Source of the DNA: Chrysopilus asiliformis
Taxonomy: Eukaryota > Arthropoda > Insecta > Diptera > Rhagionidae
NCBI GenBank assembly: GCA_964034945.1
Contig: OZ035961.1
Location: 73,190,310-73,254,309, forward strand
Direction of reading: 5' to 3'
DNA: 64,000 bases
Each line of letters starts with the position of its first letter. The first letter of the stretch is position 1. Both the position numbers and the translations under genes were made by a program. The notes under the pieces are model-generated. The model saw nothing but the letters and a program-made list of their open reading frames with translations. It made no database searches and had not been told where the DNA came from. Shown one piece after another: positions 21,741-32,604 of this stretch.

Positions 21741-22310
21741 AGTATAATAGGACGTCAAGGGATGAGTGAGTCTTTTGATGAGTTCTATAACAAAACAGTT
21801 AAAGATTCATCAAGACTTCGTTCACCCATACCGGAGGTAGATCTAATTAATATGATCAAACAAAATGTACGTGAAAGACTTGCAGCACTGATCTTCTCTC
21901 AGTCTTTTTACACTCTAGAGCAATTGCGTGATGGGGGTAGAAGGGCTGAGCAGTATTTGAACCGAAGATTTGGACCGATGAATAGACAGCCACTGACTGG
22001 ACAACAGAGACCCATACATGAGGTTGATTGGTGTGAAACAACTGATTATGAACAATCGGAAGTTTTTCAGTCACCAATTGTATCTGCTGTTCAAAATCCG
22101 TCATATAATTTAAAGTGTTGGAATTGTGACCAGATGGGCCATTCTTTTATTTATTGTCCATCCAATGAAAGGAAACTCTTTTGTTGTGTTTGCGGGACAA
22201 AAGGGGTTAACACCATATCCTGTACGAATTGCGATAAGGGAAACGGGAGAAGGGGCGAAGCTCGAACGGGGGTGTTTCGTCACCGATACTCGAACCCCGA
22301 GTCAAAATAA
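21741..22310 (+). pseudogene. gag: Gag of element A, second half
   Basis: The frame resumes after the insert with RQGMSESFDEFYNKT and RLRSPIPEVD, matching the MDRNQGPRESIDDYL and RLRSPMPDRD of element C. It ends with CWNCDQMGHSFIYC and a second cysteine cluster, CCVCGTKG through CTNC, then a stop at 22310. These would bind the element RNA. Pol follows in an overlapping frame. The methionine at 21762 lies inside gag and is not a true start. Confidence 0.85.
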
Positions 22311-24133
22311 ATACAGTGAAGGACCCAGAAATAAAAAAACAAATAATTAACGACAATAATTACCCAGATGTGACAATTTTAAAACGAGATACGATACCTT
22401 CTATAGATCACAATTTTCCAAATTCAAATAGTGTACAACCAAAAAGTCTTCATGAGAGAGTGATTGCTTATCATGAGACTAAAGATAGGATTTTTAGAGA
22501 TTTTGTTCCCAAAATTATTTGTAATAAAATTCAAAGAATTCAGGATACGCGGGAAAAATTTAAATTGAAACATAGGTTTCACAATGAAATTTCGTCAACT
22601 TCTCTGAGTGATGATTTTGACAGTCGTCCTTATGCAGAAGTTGATATTTGTGGGAAAAAAATTAGAGGACTTTTAGACAGTGGAGCCTCAGTCAGCTGTT
22701 TAGGAAAAGATGCTGAGAGTTTCCTAAAGGATATTGGGATGACTCCTCAGAGATTCACATCAGAAATAAGGACTGCTAATGGACAAAAACAAAGAATTGT
22801 AGGCAAAGTTGTAGTATCAATTACTTATAATAACTTGTCTAAGGACATTGTATTGTTCATTGTTCCAAGTTTATCGCAGACTTTATATCTAGGTGTTAAT
22901 TTCTGGCGGGCGTTTGAGATAGCTCCCAATATAATCTCCGAGGTTGAGATAAGACAGGAAATGGCATCCGGAGATGCAAAAGTTCATGACCTTTCGGATC
23001 TACAACGGAAAACATTGCAAATAGCGATTGATCGGTTTCCTTCATATGATAAGGATGGTTTGGGAAAAACTAGCCTCGAGGAGCATATCATCGAGGTAGA
23101 AAATACACAACCGATTAAACAGAGACATTACCCAGTTTCTCCAGCAGTGGAGAAGCTTATTCATGAGGAGGTAGATAGGATGATTCGACTTGGTGTCATC
23201 GAAGAGAGCAATAAAGCGTGGAGCTCACCTGTAGTCCTGGTTAGAAAACCTGGGAAGAATAGACTTTGTGTGGACTCACGCAAGCTCAATTCGGTCACCA
23301 AGAAGGACGCTTATCCATCACATCATGTAGAGGGACTGTTAAGCCGTTTGGAGGATACACAATACATTTGTAGTGTGGATCTGAAAGATGCGTTTTGGCA
23401 GATTCCTCTGGAGAAGAAGTCTCGGGAGTACACAGCATTTTCGGTACCGGGTCGTCCCTTGTATCAATTTACAGTTATGAGTTTTGGATTGTGTAATGCG
23501 GCGCAACGACTCTGTAGGTTGATGGACAAGGTGATTCCCCATAGACTCCGGCAGAATGTGTTTGTCTATCTTGAAGATCTACTTGTCGTGGGTAGGTCAT
23601 TCGATCATATGATTGAACTTCTCAAGGAAGTGGCCGATCGTTTAAAATATGCAGGTTTGACCGTAAATTTAGGTAAGTGTAAATTCGCTCACAGGGAATT
23701 GAAATACTTGGGATATATTGTAGGTGGTGGATGTCTGAAGGTAGACTCTGGAAAAGTTGAGGCAATTATGAATTTTCCTGTGCCATCAACAGTAAAACAG
23801 GCTCGCCGTTTTCTGGGCATGTGTGGATGGTATAGGAGATTCATACAGAATTTTGCTTCACTTTCTGCTCCAATTACAGATACTTTAAAGAAGGGTAAAT
23901 TTCTTTTTACGGATGAGGCGAAAAAGGCTTTTGATCGTCTTAAGAAAGCGTTAACTTCTGCACCAGTACTCGGTCATCCAGACTTTTCGAAGCCATTTAT
24001 TATCCAGTGTGATGCTTCTAAGGATGGAGTGGGAGGGGTCCTTTGTCAGCTGGATGAGGAAAATGCAGAAAAACCTATAGCCTATGTATTAAAGAAACTA
24101 AACACTGCACAGCGCAATTACTCAATAACTGAG
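22311..24133 (+). pseudogene. pol: Pol of element A: protease, RT and start of RNase H
   Basis: The frame holds the protease site LLDSGASVSCLG, an RT domain with LCVDSRKLN, DLKDAFWQIPL and FTVMSFGLCNAAQ, and the start of RNase H (QCDASKDGVGG). The RT catalytic box reads VYLEDLLV, where the family has Y-x-D-D; the first Asp is Glu, which should abolish or cripple polymerisation. The frame is interrupted at the CTGAG of 24129-24133 by the BEL array and continues at 37952. The apparent extension to 24391 translates BEL LTR sequence. Confidence 0.9.
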
Positions 24134-24452
24134 TGTTCCGTGCCGCCGGAAGATCCTAACCTAAAATACATAAAAATTATAAAAATTAAAATTAAAAATA
24201 TATATATCAAGATTAAACTTACCAAAACGAAGTCTATCCATGCACCGGGAAAACCTAGAAAAAGCTCAAAGGATATTTACAAAATTAACATAAAAATTTT
24301 ACCTTTTCAACAGCAACGATCACAAAATAAACAAAACAAAACTCAAATGTCAAATGCGTTAAATAAAATTGAAACATTTGTAGGGTTTTGACGTAGAGGT
24401 GCTGAGTTCTGTCAGATCTTTCTAGAATATCGAATACATCCGGTAGAGTACC

Positions 24453-24460
24453 TATAAAAA
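24453..24460 (+). promoter_or_regulatory. TATA-like box of BEL LTR 1
   Basis: TATAAAAA is followed about 22 bp later by CTCAGCT, a plausible initiator. The same box occurs at 31576-31583 and 37008-37015. It would start the genomic transcript upstream of the tandem repeat. Confidence 0.5.
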
Positions 24461-24519
24461 CAGAGTAACGCACTCAGCTAGACCAGAATTCATCCAGCTG
24501 TGGAAGAATTCAGAACTAC

Positions 24520-25017
24520 CAGCCTGACTGGTCAACCGCTGTTTTTGCAGCCAACCGTCGTTTTTGCGACAATCTACCAGATTTGACTGGTCAACCGCTG
24601 TTTTTGCAGCCAACCGTCGTTTTTGCGACAATCTACCAGATTTGACTGGTCAACCGCTGTTTTTGCAGCCAACCGTCGTTTTTGCGACAATCTACCAGAT
24701 TTGACTGGTCAACCGCTGTTTTTGCAGCCAACCGTCGTTTTTTCGACAATCTACCAGATTTGACTGGTCAACCGCTGTTTTTGCAGCCAACCGTCGTTTT
24801 TGCGACAAATCTACCAGCTTTGACTGGTCAACCGCTGTTTTTGCAGCCAACCGTCGTTTTCGCGACAAATCTACCAGCTTTGACTGGTCAACCGCTGTTT
24901 TTGCAGCCAACCGTCGTTTTCGCGACAAATCAACCAGCTTTGACTGGTCAACCGCTGTTTTTGCAGCCAATCGTCGTTTTTGCGACCAACATACCAGCCT
25001 TGCCTGGTCAACCGCTC
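24520..25017 (+). repeat. Tandem repeat in BEL LTR 1, about eight 60-bp units
   Basis: The units read GACTGGTCAACCGCTGTTTT, then GCAGCCAACCGTCGTTTTTG, then CGACAATCTACCAG. Early units have GATTT at the junction and later ones have GCTTT with an extra A. The same array is in all three LTRs (about 31643-32140 and 37075-37572). The units are contiguous, without spacers. Confidence 0.95.
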
Positions 25018-25394
25018 TGTTAGTCGACCCATCACCCGTTTCTGGGAAATTATTTATAATCAACGCAGTATCGAGAATTGCAACAATATTGGATTCGGCA
25101 TCAAATTTTGGAATTTGAAACATCATTGAATTATCAACAATTGGAATCATCATTGAATTATTAATAATAAGAATTTGAATTTTCATTGAATTATTTATTG
25201 AATTTTATTACTTTGGATTAATGTATAAATATTTACAAATAATTTAATTTAACAACTTTGACGACTTAAAATTGATTGAATTTTATAGACAAAAATTGAA
25301 AATATAAAGTTACTATATTTATCAATTAAACGTGCTGGTTTTTTATTTGTTTCTGTTCCGAATACACGTTTACTCGAGCTGTGCGTAAACATTT

Positions 25395-25412
25395 TGGTCC
25401 TTCGAGCCGGAT
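25395..25412 (+). promoter_or_regulatory. BEL primer-binding site
   Basis: TGGTCCTTCGAGCCGGAT lies three bases after the LTR, in the position and with the TGG start expected for pairing with a tRNA 3' end. The same site follows LTR 2 at 32518. Confidence 0.75.
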
Positions 25413-25481
25413 AGAAACAAATAAAACAAACCTAGTAAATTATAAATCAATTCAATCCAAAGTTGCATACGATTTACAATC

Positions 25482-28400
25482 ATGAGTGAACAAGAAACAA
25501 CTCTCACTCCATATGAGGAGATTGTAGTCCATCAGGACATGCTCGCCGAACAAATCACGGTGCTAAAACGAAACTTCAAAAAAGATTCAGCTGCGCGAAA
25601 ATCTCTCGCATATATTAACAAAAAAATTGCCTGTTTAAATGATTATTGGACTGAATTCAAGGCAAATAATCGAAAAATTTACACCTGCCGTCCAAAAAAT
25701 TATAAAGAAGATGAATATTTTAAAAAGGATATTTATTACACAATTGAGGAATTATACATTTCATTTTGCTCTGAATTAGAAGAGCTTAAACTACCACTTG
25801 TGACTCCTGATTTCACTAACCAAACTTTCGGAGAAAATACTACTTCAAGCTCTAAAATAGTTAAACTCCCAAGAATCAGCCTACCAAGTTTTTCTGGTAA
25901 TTATTCCGATTGGGCAACATTTCACGATTTGTTCCAATCACTAATACACACCAGCAAACTCAGCAATGTAGAAAAATTGCACTATTTAAAGGCTAGTGTA
26001 AGCGGAGAAGCAGCCAACTTAATTAGTCATTATCAAACTACAGACGCAAATTATCTAGTAGCTTGGAAGGTATTGCAATCTCGATACGACAACAAAAGAG
26101 TTTTGGTTTTCACTGAATTAAAAAGGATATTTTCACAACCAAACATTTCATCTGATACGGCGGAAAATAATAGAAAACTCTTAGATACAACTACTGAGAG
26201 CCTAGTAGCACTAAAAAACCTTGGTGTGAGTGTAACAGATTGGGATCCGATACTAATATATTTACTTACTCAAAAGCTACATCCGGATTCTCTCGTGTTG
26301 TGGGAACAATCACTAACACAGCAAACCACGCTCCCAAGTTTCAATGAACTCAAAACATTCCTGGACACTAGATTCAGAACCTTGGAAGCAATAGAGAATC
26401 GAAAGGCTCCGGTATCTAAAGGCGAGCCCAGACTAAAGACTAATCAGTCATTCACATCCACGAAGCAAAATTATAAATGCGTGTTTTGTCAAGGAACCCA
26501 TTTTTCGAATCAGTGTCTTAAATTCAAACAATTAAACTCCAAAAAACGATTTGAAGAGGTGGAGAAATTAAAATTATGCCAAAATTGTTTATCTAACAAC
26601 CACATTGTAGCTAATTGTTCGAATAAAAAGAGATGCTTTATTTGCAACAAACGTCATCATACACTGATACATATAGACGCATCCGGTTCCTCTACATCAG
26701 ACTCCATCCCATCAACTAGCGAAGTCACCGCACTCACGTCGCAACATCAATCCGCTCAGACTTTACTCGCCACAGCTTTGGTCAAGGTTAAAACCAATTC
26801 AGATACCATTACTCTTCGAGCACTCATCGATCAAGGATCAGAAGTCAGTTTTATTTCTGAAGCAGCGGTACAGATGCTAAGGCTTCGAAAATACAAATCT
26901 AATACGATCATTTCAGGAATCGGAACGGTAGAAGCAAGTAAAAATCCACCATTTGTGAAAATCATTCTTTCCTCACGTACGAATGATCAATTTTCACTCG
27001 AAATCCCAAGAGCGTATGTTCTGCCGAAGTTAACAAAATTACTGCCATCCTCTAACATTAAGACCGAAAATTGGAACCATTTAACGAACATTCCATTGGC
27101 CGACCCAACATACAGTAAGCCAGGCAAAATAGACATGATCCTCGGCATAGAATGTTGGAGTGATATAGTTCTAGATGGTATTCGTAAAGGTCCGAAGAAT
27201 TCTCCTTTAGCTCAACAAACTCAGTTTGGCTGGATATTATCCGGGAAAGTTGATGCCGAAAAGTCCATAGACAAACGATATCAGGTTCAAGCACTGCATT
27301 GCAATATTGATGACGAATTAAAACGATTCTGGGAACTAGAACACATCCCAAATACCTGTCATATTGCACCCGAAGATGCACACTGTGAACAGTTTTATGT
27401 TGACAACGTAACGCGCCAGATCGATGGTAGATATATAACAAAATTGCCGTTCAAACAAGGCTCAAACACTACAGGTCTAGGACAATCTCGAGGTCTTGCT
27501 TTGTCAAGGTTTGTCAATTTAGAACGCCGATTGGACAAGAATCCTGAAATGAAAAGAGAATATACTAAATGCATACAAGAGTATATCCAATTGAACCATA
27601 TGATCGAAGCCGATACAAAGGAAGATGAACACAATCATGGTGTATCTAACTATACGTGCTCATATTTACCACACCATTGCGTACTTAAAGAAGAAAGCAC
27701 TAGTACGAAACTGAGAGTAGTATTTGATGCATCCGCGAAAACCACGTCTGGAATCGCATTGAATGATAGGCTATTAGTCGGACCAACAATTCAAGATGAC
27801 TTAAGTGCCATACTATTACGTTGGCGATATTACAAGATAGCATACTGTGCCGATATCGAAAAAATGTATCGACAGATTCGTGTTGCTGACTCCGACATAA
27901 ATTTCCAACGAATCTTATGGCGAACATCTAAAAATGACCCGATAAAAGATTACTGCCTAAGTACCGTAACCTTTGGTACAGCTTGTGCTCCATTTTTGGC
28001 AATACGAACCGTAAACCAACTAGCACATGATGAAGGTAACGAGTATCCGGAAATCCAAAAGATCATCAAAAGGGATTTCTATGTTGATAATTTGTTATCT
28101 GGGGCCGACACAATCAATGAAGCGCTCGTTCATCAAAGGCAATTAATTGAAATATTTCAGAAAGGGAAAATGCCTTTAAAAAAATGGTCGTCAAGTCACG
28201 AAGAGCTAATCCAACATTTGCCCGATGATTATAAAGAATATCCCAAAATTATAAAGGGAGATCAATGTGTCAAAACATTAGGAATACAATGGCATCCAGA
28301 TACTGATATTTTATCATATCAAGTATCTAAATCATTAGAACATATTCCGACTAAACGTGTGGCACTTTCACATATTGCAAAAATATTTGACCCGCTCGGC

Positions 28401-30632
28401 TGGATCTCCCCAGTAATCGTAATGGGAAAAATGTTTCTACAATCACTATGGATCTCAAAAATCGATTGGGACGAACCTTTGCCACCCAACCTACAGAAAA
28501 AATGGACAATGTTTCGTGAAACATTAGAATCCATCAACTGCATCAAAATCCCGCGATGGATCCACACATATTCCACTTCAAGCAACATAAGTTTACATGG
28601 GTTCTGTGACGCATCCGAACGAGCATACGCTGCAGTACTATATGTCCGAGTTCAGTCAATTGATGGGAAAATCTATACTCATTTGCTCTGTTCTAAAACA
28701 AAAGTCGCTCCAATTAAACCAATTTCGCTACCCAAACTTGAACTTTGTGGAGCGCTTCTACTCACCAGATTGATTAAATTTGCAACAAAGGCCTTAAACT
28801 TAAACGAAATCCCAATCTACACATGGTCAGACTCAAAAATCGTTCTTGCTTGGCTTCAAGAAAATCCCAGTCATTGGAAAACTTTTGTAGCAAATCGAGT
28901 AGCAGAGATACAAGAACTCACGCCTAATACCATTTGGAACCATGTCGTCTCTAAAGATAATCCAGCAGACGGAGCTAGTAGAGGCATGAATAGCGAAACC
29001 ATAAAGAATTGTTCCATTTGGTGGCATGGGCCACCATGGTTAAACCTACCATCCAATCAATGGCCCACTTATAATGAATCGACATACACGAATATAGAAA
29101 AAAGAAAGTCTTGCTTAACGATACAGGTTGCAGAGTATGACAAGATTTTCTTTCGTTATTCATCAATAGATAAATTTATCCGAATAATCGCATATTGCCA
29201 TCGATTTGTCGATAAATTACGAAAAAGGCAAGTGAACAAAACATATCTCACTTCCGAAGAATTAAGAAAGGCTTGTCACAGCATAATAAAAAAGGCTCAA
29301 GCAGAATCATTCAAGACTGAAATAAGTTACTTAAAAAGGAAGACATTAGTACCATCCAATAGTCGAATTCAAAATTTAAACCCTTTTTTGGATGAAAATC
29401 AAATTTTACGAGTTGGAGGACGATTAGTAAACTCCACATTGCCACAGGAAACAAGACATCCAATAATTATAGCCGATAAACATCCAATCGCGAAATTAAT
29501 TGTACTTAAATATCATAATCTAAGCTTGCATGGTGGAGTGCAATTAACTAGCGCTATAATTCGAAATAAATTTTGGATTTTAAACATGCGAAATTTGGTA
29601 CGTCACGAAATTCATAAATGCATCACTTGTTTCAAGCAAAAAACTCAAACTCTCCAACAAATTATGGGAAATTTGCCAAAGGCGAGAGTGACTCAAAACC
29701 CACCCTTTAGTCATTGCGGTTTGGATTTTTGCGGACCATTCGATATAAGAATCTCACAAGGTAAAGGAATACGGACCACTAAAGCATATATTTGCGTATT
29801 CGTATGCCTGTCAATAAGGGCAGTAGATCTGGAATTAGTTGGCAACCTTTCTACCGACGCCTTTTTAGCTGCATTCCGCAGATTTTCAAATCGCAGAGGT
29901 TGCCCAACTGATATATATAGCGATAATGCAACCAACTTCGTAGGTGCCGCCAAATCACTACATCAAGATCATCAGCAAACCCTCCGTCAAGTTCAAAGGC
30001 AAATCCCAGAAATTATAGAGCAACAGCTCATCAAATGGCATTTCATTCCTCCAGCTGCTCCTAATTTCGGAGGCCTCTGGGAGGCAAGTGTAAAAAGTAC
30101 AAAGTATCATTTGAAACGAATTGTAGGAAATCGAAGTTGGACTTATGAAGAAATGAATACAATCATTTGTCAGATTGAAGGGTGCTTAAATGCTAGACCA
30201 CTATGTCCTCTATCGAACGATCCAAACGATCTAGAATACCTAACACCCGCGCATTTTTTGATCGGACGGTCTACATTAAATCCATTAGAACCATCGATCT
30301 TGCAACTTAATGAAAATAAATTAAACAAATATCAACTCATTCAAAGGATCCATCAACATTTTTGGGACCGATGGCACAAAGAATATTTAACGTGCCTTCA
30401 ACAACGTCCAAAGTGGACAAGGCCATGTAAAAATCTACAAATAGGAGACATGGTCCTAATAAAAGAAGATAACCTACCACCAAACAAATGGTTATTGGGT
30501 CGAGTACAAGAACTCCACTATGGTTCAGATGGAATAGTGCGAGTAGCAACTATGAAAACTAGATCATCAGTATTAAAGCGACCAATTTCAAAACTGTGCT
30601 TATTACCGGTAGATGTACCCGAAAAACAATAA
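25482..30632 (+). CDS. gag-pol: BEL/Pao Gag-Pol polyprotein (1716 aa), copy 1
   Basis: One uninterrupted frame starts at ATG 25482. It has a DUF1759-like gag domain (about residues 130-290), knuckles including CVFCQGTHFSNQC and CFICNKRHH, and a protease with LIDQGSEVSF near residue 448. RT (about 700-980) contains VFDASAK and TFGTACAPF. RNase H has [11 protein letters not shown] near 1042. Integrase has an HHCC finger near 1346-1383, Asp in GLDFCGPF, Asp in YSDNAT and Glu in GGLWEAS. A DUF5641-like C-terminus ([16 protein letters not shown]) ends it. The RT box reads FYVDNLL, where most relatives have YVDD. The integrase has RAVDLEL where copy 2 and most relatives have RAVHLEL. Full length, but activity is doubtful. 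Confidence 0.95.
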   Translation: MSEQETTLTPYEEIVVHQDMLAEQITVLKRNFKKDSAARKSLAYINKKIACLNDYWTEFKANNRKIYTCRPKNYKEDEYFKKDIYYTIEELYISFCSELEELKLPLVTPDFTNQTFGENTTSSSKIVKLPRISLPSFSGNYSDWATFHDLFQSLIHTSKLSNVEKLHYLKASVSGEAANLISHYQTTDANYLVAWKVLQSRYDNKRVLVFTELKRIFSQPNISSDTAENNRKLLDTTTESLVALKNLGVSVTDWDPILIYLLTQKLHPDSLVLWEQSLTQQTTLPSFNELKTFLDTRFRTLEAIENRKAPVSKGEPRLKTNQSFTSTKQNYKCVFCQGTHFSNQCLKFKQLNSKKRFEEVEKLKLCQNCLSNNHIVANCSNKKRCFICNKRHHTLIHIDASGSSTSDSIPSTSEVTALTSQHQSAQTLLATALVKVKTNSDTITLRALIDQGSEVSFISEAAVQMLRLRKYKSNTIISGIGTVEASKNPPFVKIILSSRTNDQFSLEIPRAYVLPKLTKLLPSSNIKTENWNHLTNIPLADPTYSKPGKIDMILGIECWSDIVLDGIRKGPKNSPLAQQTQFGWILSGKVDAEKSIDKRYQVQALHCNIDDELKRFWELEHIPNTCHIAPEDAHCEQFYVDNVTRQIDGRYITKLPFKQGSNTTGLGQSRGLALSRFVNLERRLDKNPEMKREYTKCIQEYIQLNHMIEADTKEDEHNHGVSNYTCSYLPHHCVLKEESTSTKLRVVFDASAKTTSGIALNDRLLVGPTIQDDLSAILLRWRYYKIAYCADIEKMYRQIRVADSDINFQRILWRTSKNDPIKDYCLSTVTFGTACAPFLAIRTVNQLAHDEGNEYPEIQKIIKRDFYVDNLLSGADTINEALVHQRQLIEIFQKGKMPLKKWSSSHEELIQHLPDDYKEYPKIIKGDQCVKTLGIQWHPDTDILSYQVSKSLEHIPTKRVALSHIAKIFDPLGWISPVIVMGKMFLQSLWISKIDWDEPLPPNLQKKWTMFRETLESINCIKIPRWIHTYSTSSNISLHGFCDASERAYAAVLYVRVQSIDGKIYTHLLCSKTKVAPIKPISLPKLELCGALLLTRLIKFATKALNLNEIPIYTWSDSKIVLAWLQENPSHWKTFVANRVAEIQELTPNTIWNHVVSKDNPADGASRGMNSETIKNCSIWWHGPPWLNLPSNQWPTYNESTYTNIEKRKSCLTIQVAEYDKIFFRYSSIDKFIRIIAYCHRFVDKLRKRQVNKTYLTSEELRKACHSIIKKAQAESFKTEISYLKRKTLVPSNSRIQNLNPFLDENQILRVGGRLVNSTLPQETRHPIIIADKHPIAKLIVLKYHNLSLHGGVQLTSAIIRNKFWILNMRNLVRHEIHKCITCFKQKTQTLQQIMGNLPKARVTQNPPFSHCGLDFCGPFDIRISQGKGIRTTKAYICVFVCLSIRAVDLELVGNLSTDAFLAAFRRFSNRRGCPTDIYSDNATNFVGAAKSLHQDHQQTLRQVQRQIPEIIEQQLIKWHFIPPAAPNFGGLWEASVKSTKYHLKRIVGNRSWTYEEMNTIICQIEGCLNARPLCPLSNDPNDLEYLTPAHFLIGRSTLNPLEPSILQLNENKLNKYQLIQRIHQHFWDRWHKEYLTCLQQRPKWTRPCKNLQIGDMVLIKEDNLPPNKWLLGRVQELHYGSDGIVRVATMKTRSSVLKRPISKLCLLPVDVPEKQ

Positions 30633-30811
30633 AGGAACAACTATCATTTATATCAAACCCAACACAATCAACCCAGAATGAAAATTTGAAATACAATCAG
30701 TTATGACCGTTAATTTCGAAATTTCGATAGCTTGCTGATCATCAAATCTCGTCAGTTCACACAAAATTTTTGAAGAAAACAGTCGAACTTAAAAAAAAAA
30801 AAAAATACACC

Positions 30812-31198
30812 ATGTCTCAAAAACCACCGACACCGGGAAAAAATATTCGCGATAAATTTATCAGTGAGAGAAAACGTAAAATCGCGCCGGTCAATGAACG
30901 CCTTGTCGAAGCAGTTAAACGGCGAATCCTGGAAAAACCGAACACGGAGAAGCAGCAATCACCATCATCAACTGGTTCTTCAACGTCATCCATGCGATCA
31001 GCAGTCGTAAAACCCGCTCCAGAAGCTCCCAGGGTGCTGACAGCCGAAAACTCGGATATCATCCAGGCCACCATCAACTTCAACCGAAACAAAGTTCTAC
31101 AATTGAAAAGAGTCAACTTTAGATTTAAAACTCCATTCGGGACAGTAAAATTGAAATTAATAGATAATAAATTGGTTCAAATGAATAAAACAAAGTAA
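30812..31198 (+). CDS. Small BEL ORF downstream of pol, unknown function
   Basis: The frame encodes 128 residues from MSQKPPTPGK; the ATG at 30812 is preceded by ACACC and an A-tract. A basic N-terminal half rich in Lys and Arg is followed by a Ser/Thr linker and a C-terminus with RFKTPFGTVKLKLIDNK. There is no signal peptide or membrane segment, so it is not an obvious envelope protein. It is identical in the second copy (36244-36630). Its position after integrase is where some retroelements carry env or accessory genes. I do not recognise it; the basic character could fit nucleic-acid binding, which is inference. Confidence 0.6.
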   Translation: MSQKPPTPGKNIRDKFISERKRKIAPVNERLVEAVKRRILEKPNTEKQQSPSSTGSSTSSMRSAVVKPAPEAPRVLTAENSDIIQATINFNRNKVLQLKRVNFRFKTPFGTVKLKLIDNKLVQMNKTK

Positions 31199-31241
31199 GA
31201 CCAACCTTTATCAATCTGTTTTATTGAAATCCTTCGACATT

Positions 31242-31256
31242 TCAAGGCGGGGAGTA
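31242..31256 (+). promoter_or_regulatory. BEL polypurine tract
   Basis: CAAGGCGGGGAGTA lies directly before LTR 2, and the same sequence stands before LTR 3 at 36674-36688. The purine-rich core is AAGGCGGGGAG. Confidence 0.8.
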
Positions 31257-32514
31257 TGTTCCGTGCCGCCGGAAGATCCTAACCTAAAATACATAAAAAT
31301 TATAAAAATTAAAATTAAAAATATATATATCAAGATTAAACTTACCAAAACGAAGTCTATCCATGCACCGGGAAAACCTAGAAAAAGCTCAAAGGATATT
31401 TACAAAATTAACATAAAAATTTTACCTTTTCAACAGCAACGATCACAAAATAAACAAAACAAAACTCAAATGTCAAATGCGTTAAATAAAATTGAAACAT
31501 TTGTAGGGTTTTGACGTAGAGGTGCTGAGTTCTGTCAGATCTTTCTAGAATATCGAATACATCCGGTAGAGTACCTATAAAAACAGAGTAACGCACTCAG
31601 CTAGACCAGAATTCATCCAGCTGTGGAAGAATTCAGAACTACCAGCCTGACTGGTCAACCGCTGTTTTTGCAGCCAACCGTCGTTTTTGCGACAATCTAC
31701 CAGATTTGACTGGTCAACCGCTGTTTTTGCAGCCAACCGTCGTTTTTGCGACAATCTACCAGATTTGACTGGTCAACCGCTGTTTTTGCAGCCAACCGTC
31801 GTTTTTGCGACAATCTACCAGATTTGACTGGTCAACCGCTGTTTTTGCAGCCAACCGTCGTTTTTTCGACAATCTACCAGATTTGACTGGTCAACCGCTG
31901 TTTTTGCAGCCAACCGTCGTTTTTGCGACAAATCTACCAGCTTTGACTGGTCAACCGCTGTTTTTGCAGCCAACCGTCGTTTTCGCGACAAATCTACCAG
32001 CTTTGACTGGTCAACCGCTGTTTTTGCAGCCAACCGTCGTTTTCGCGACAAATCAACCAGCTTTGACTGGTCAACCGCTGTTTTTGCAGCCAATCGTCGT
32101 TTTTGCGACCAACATACCAGCCTTGCCTGGTCAACCGCTCTGTTAGTCGACCCATCAGCCGTTTCTGGGAAATTATTTATAATCAACGCAGTATCGAGAA
32201 TTGCAACAATATTGGATTCGGCATCAAATTTTGGAATTTGAAACATCATTGAATTATCAACAATTGGAATCATCATTGAATTATTAATAATAAGAATTTG
32301 AATTTTCATTGAATTATTTATTGAATTTTATTACTTTGGATTAATGTATAAATATTTACAAATAATTTAATTTAACAACTTTGACGACTTAAAATTGATT
32401 GAATTTTATAGACAAAAATTGAAAATATAAAGTTACTATATTTATCAATTAAACGTGCTGGTTTTTTATTTGTTTCTGTTCCGAATACACGTTTACTCGA
32501 GCTGTGCGTAAACA
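31257..32514 (+). repeat. BEL LTR 2 (shared between the two copies)
   Basis: It has the same length and content as LTR 1, including the tandem repeat and TATA-like box. It acts as 3' LTR of copy 1 and 5' LTR of copy 2. Confidence 0.95.
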
Positions 32515-32604
32515 TTTTGGTCCTTCGAGCCGGATAGAAACAAATAAAACAAACCTAGTAAATTATAAATCAATTCAATCCAAAGTTGCATACGATTTAC
32601 AATC

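Larger units (their letters stand above)
24134..25391 (+). repeat. BEL LTR 1
   Basis: It starts TGTTCCGTGCC and ends GCGTAAACA. It contains a TATA-like box at 24453-24460 and the 60-bp tandem repeat at about 24520-25017. Open frames inside it are by-products of the repeat. Confidence 0.95.

Noticed and set aside
24134..24391. Extension of element A pol beyond 24133
   Set aside because: The frame only reads into BEL LTR sequence, as the CTGAG target duplication and the resumption at 37952 show.
24520..25017. Regular 60-bp repeats that resemble a CRISPR array
   Set aside because: The units are contiguous with no variable spacers, recur in all three LTRs, and the context is a eukaryotic retrotransposon.
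30770..30811. Earlier start of the small BEL ORF
   Set aside because: The upstream ATG adds a Lys-rich stretch encoded by an A-tract; the ATG at 30812 has better context and avoids the homopolymer.
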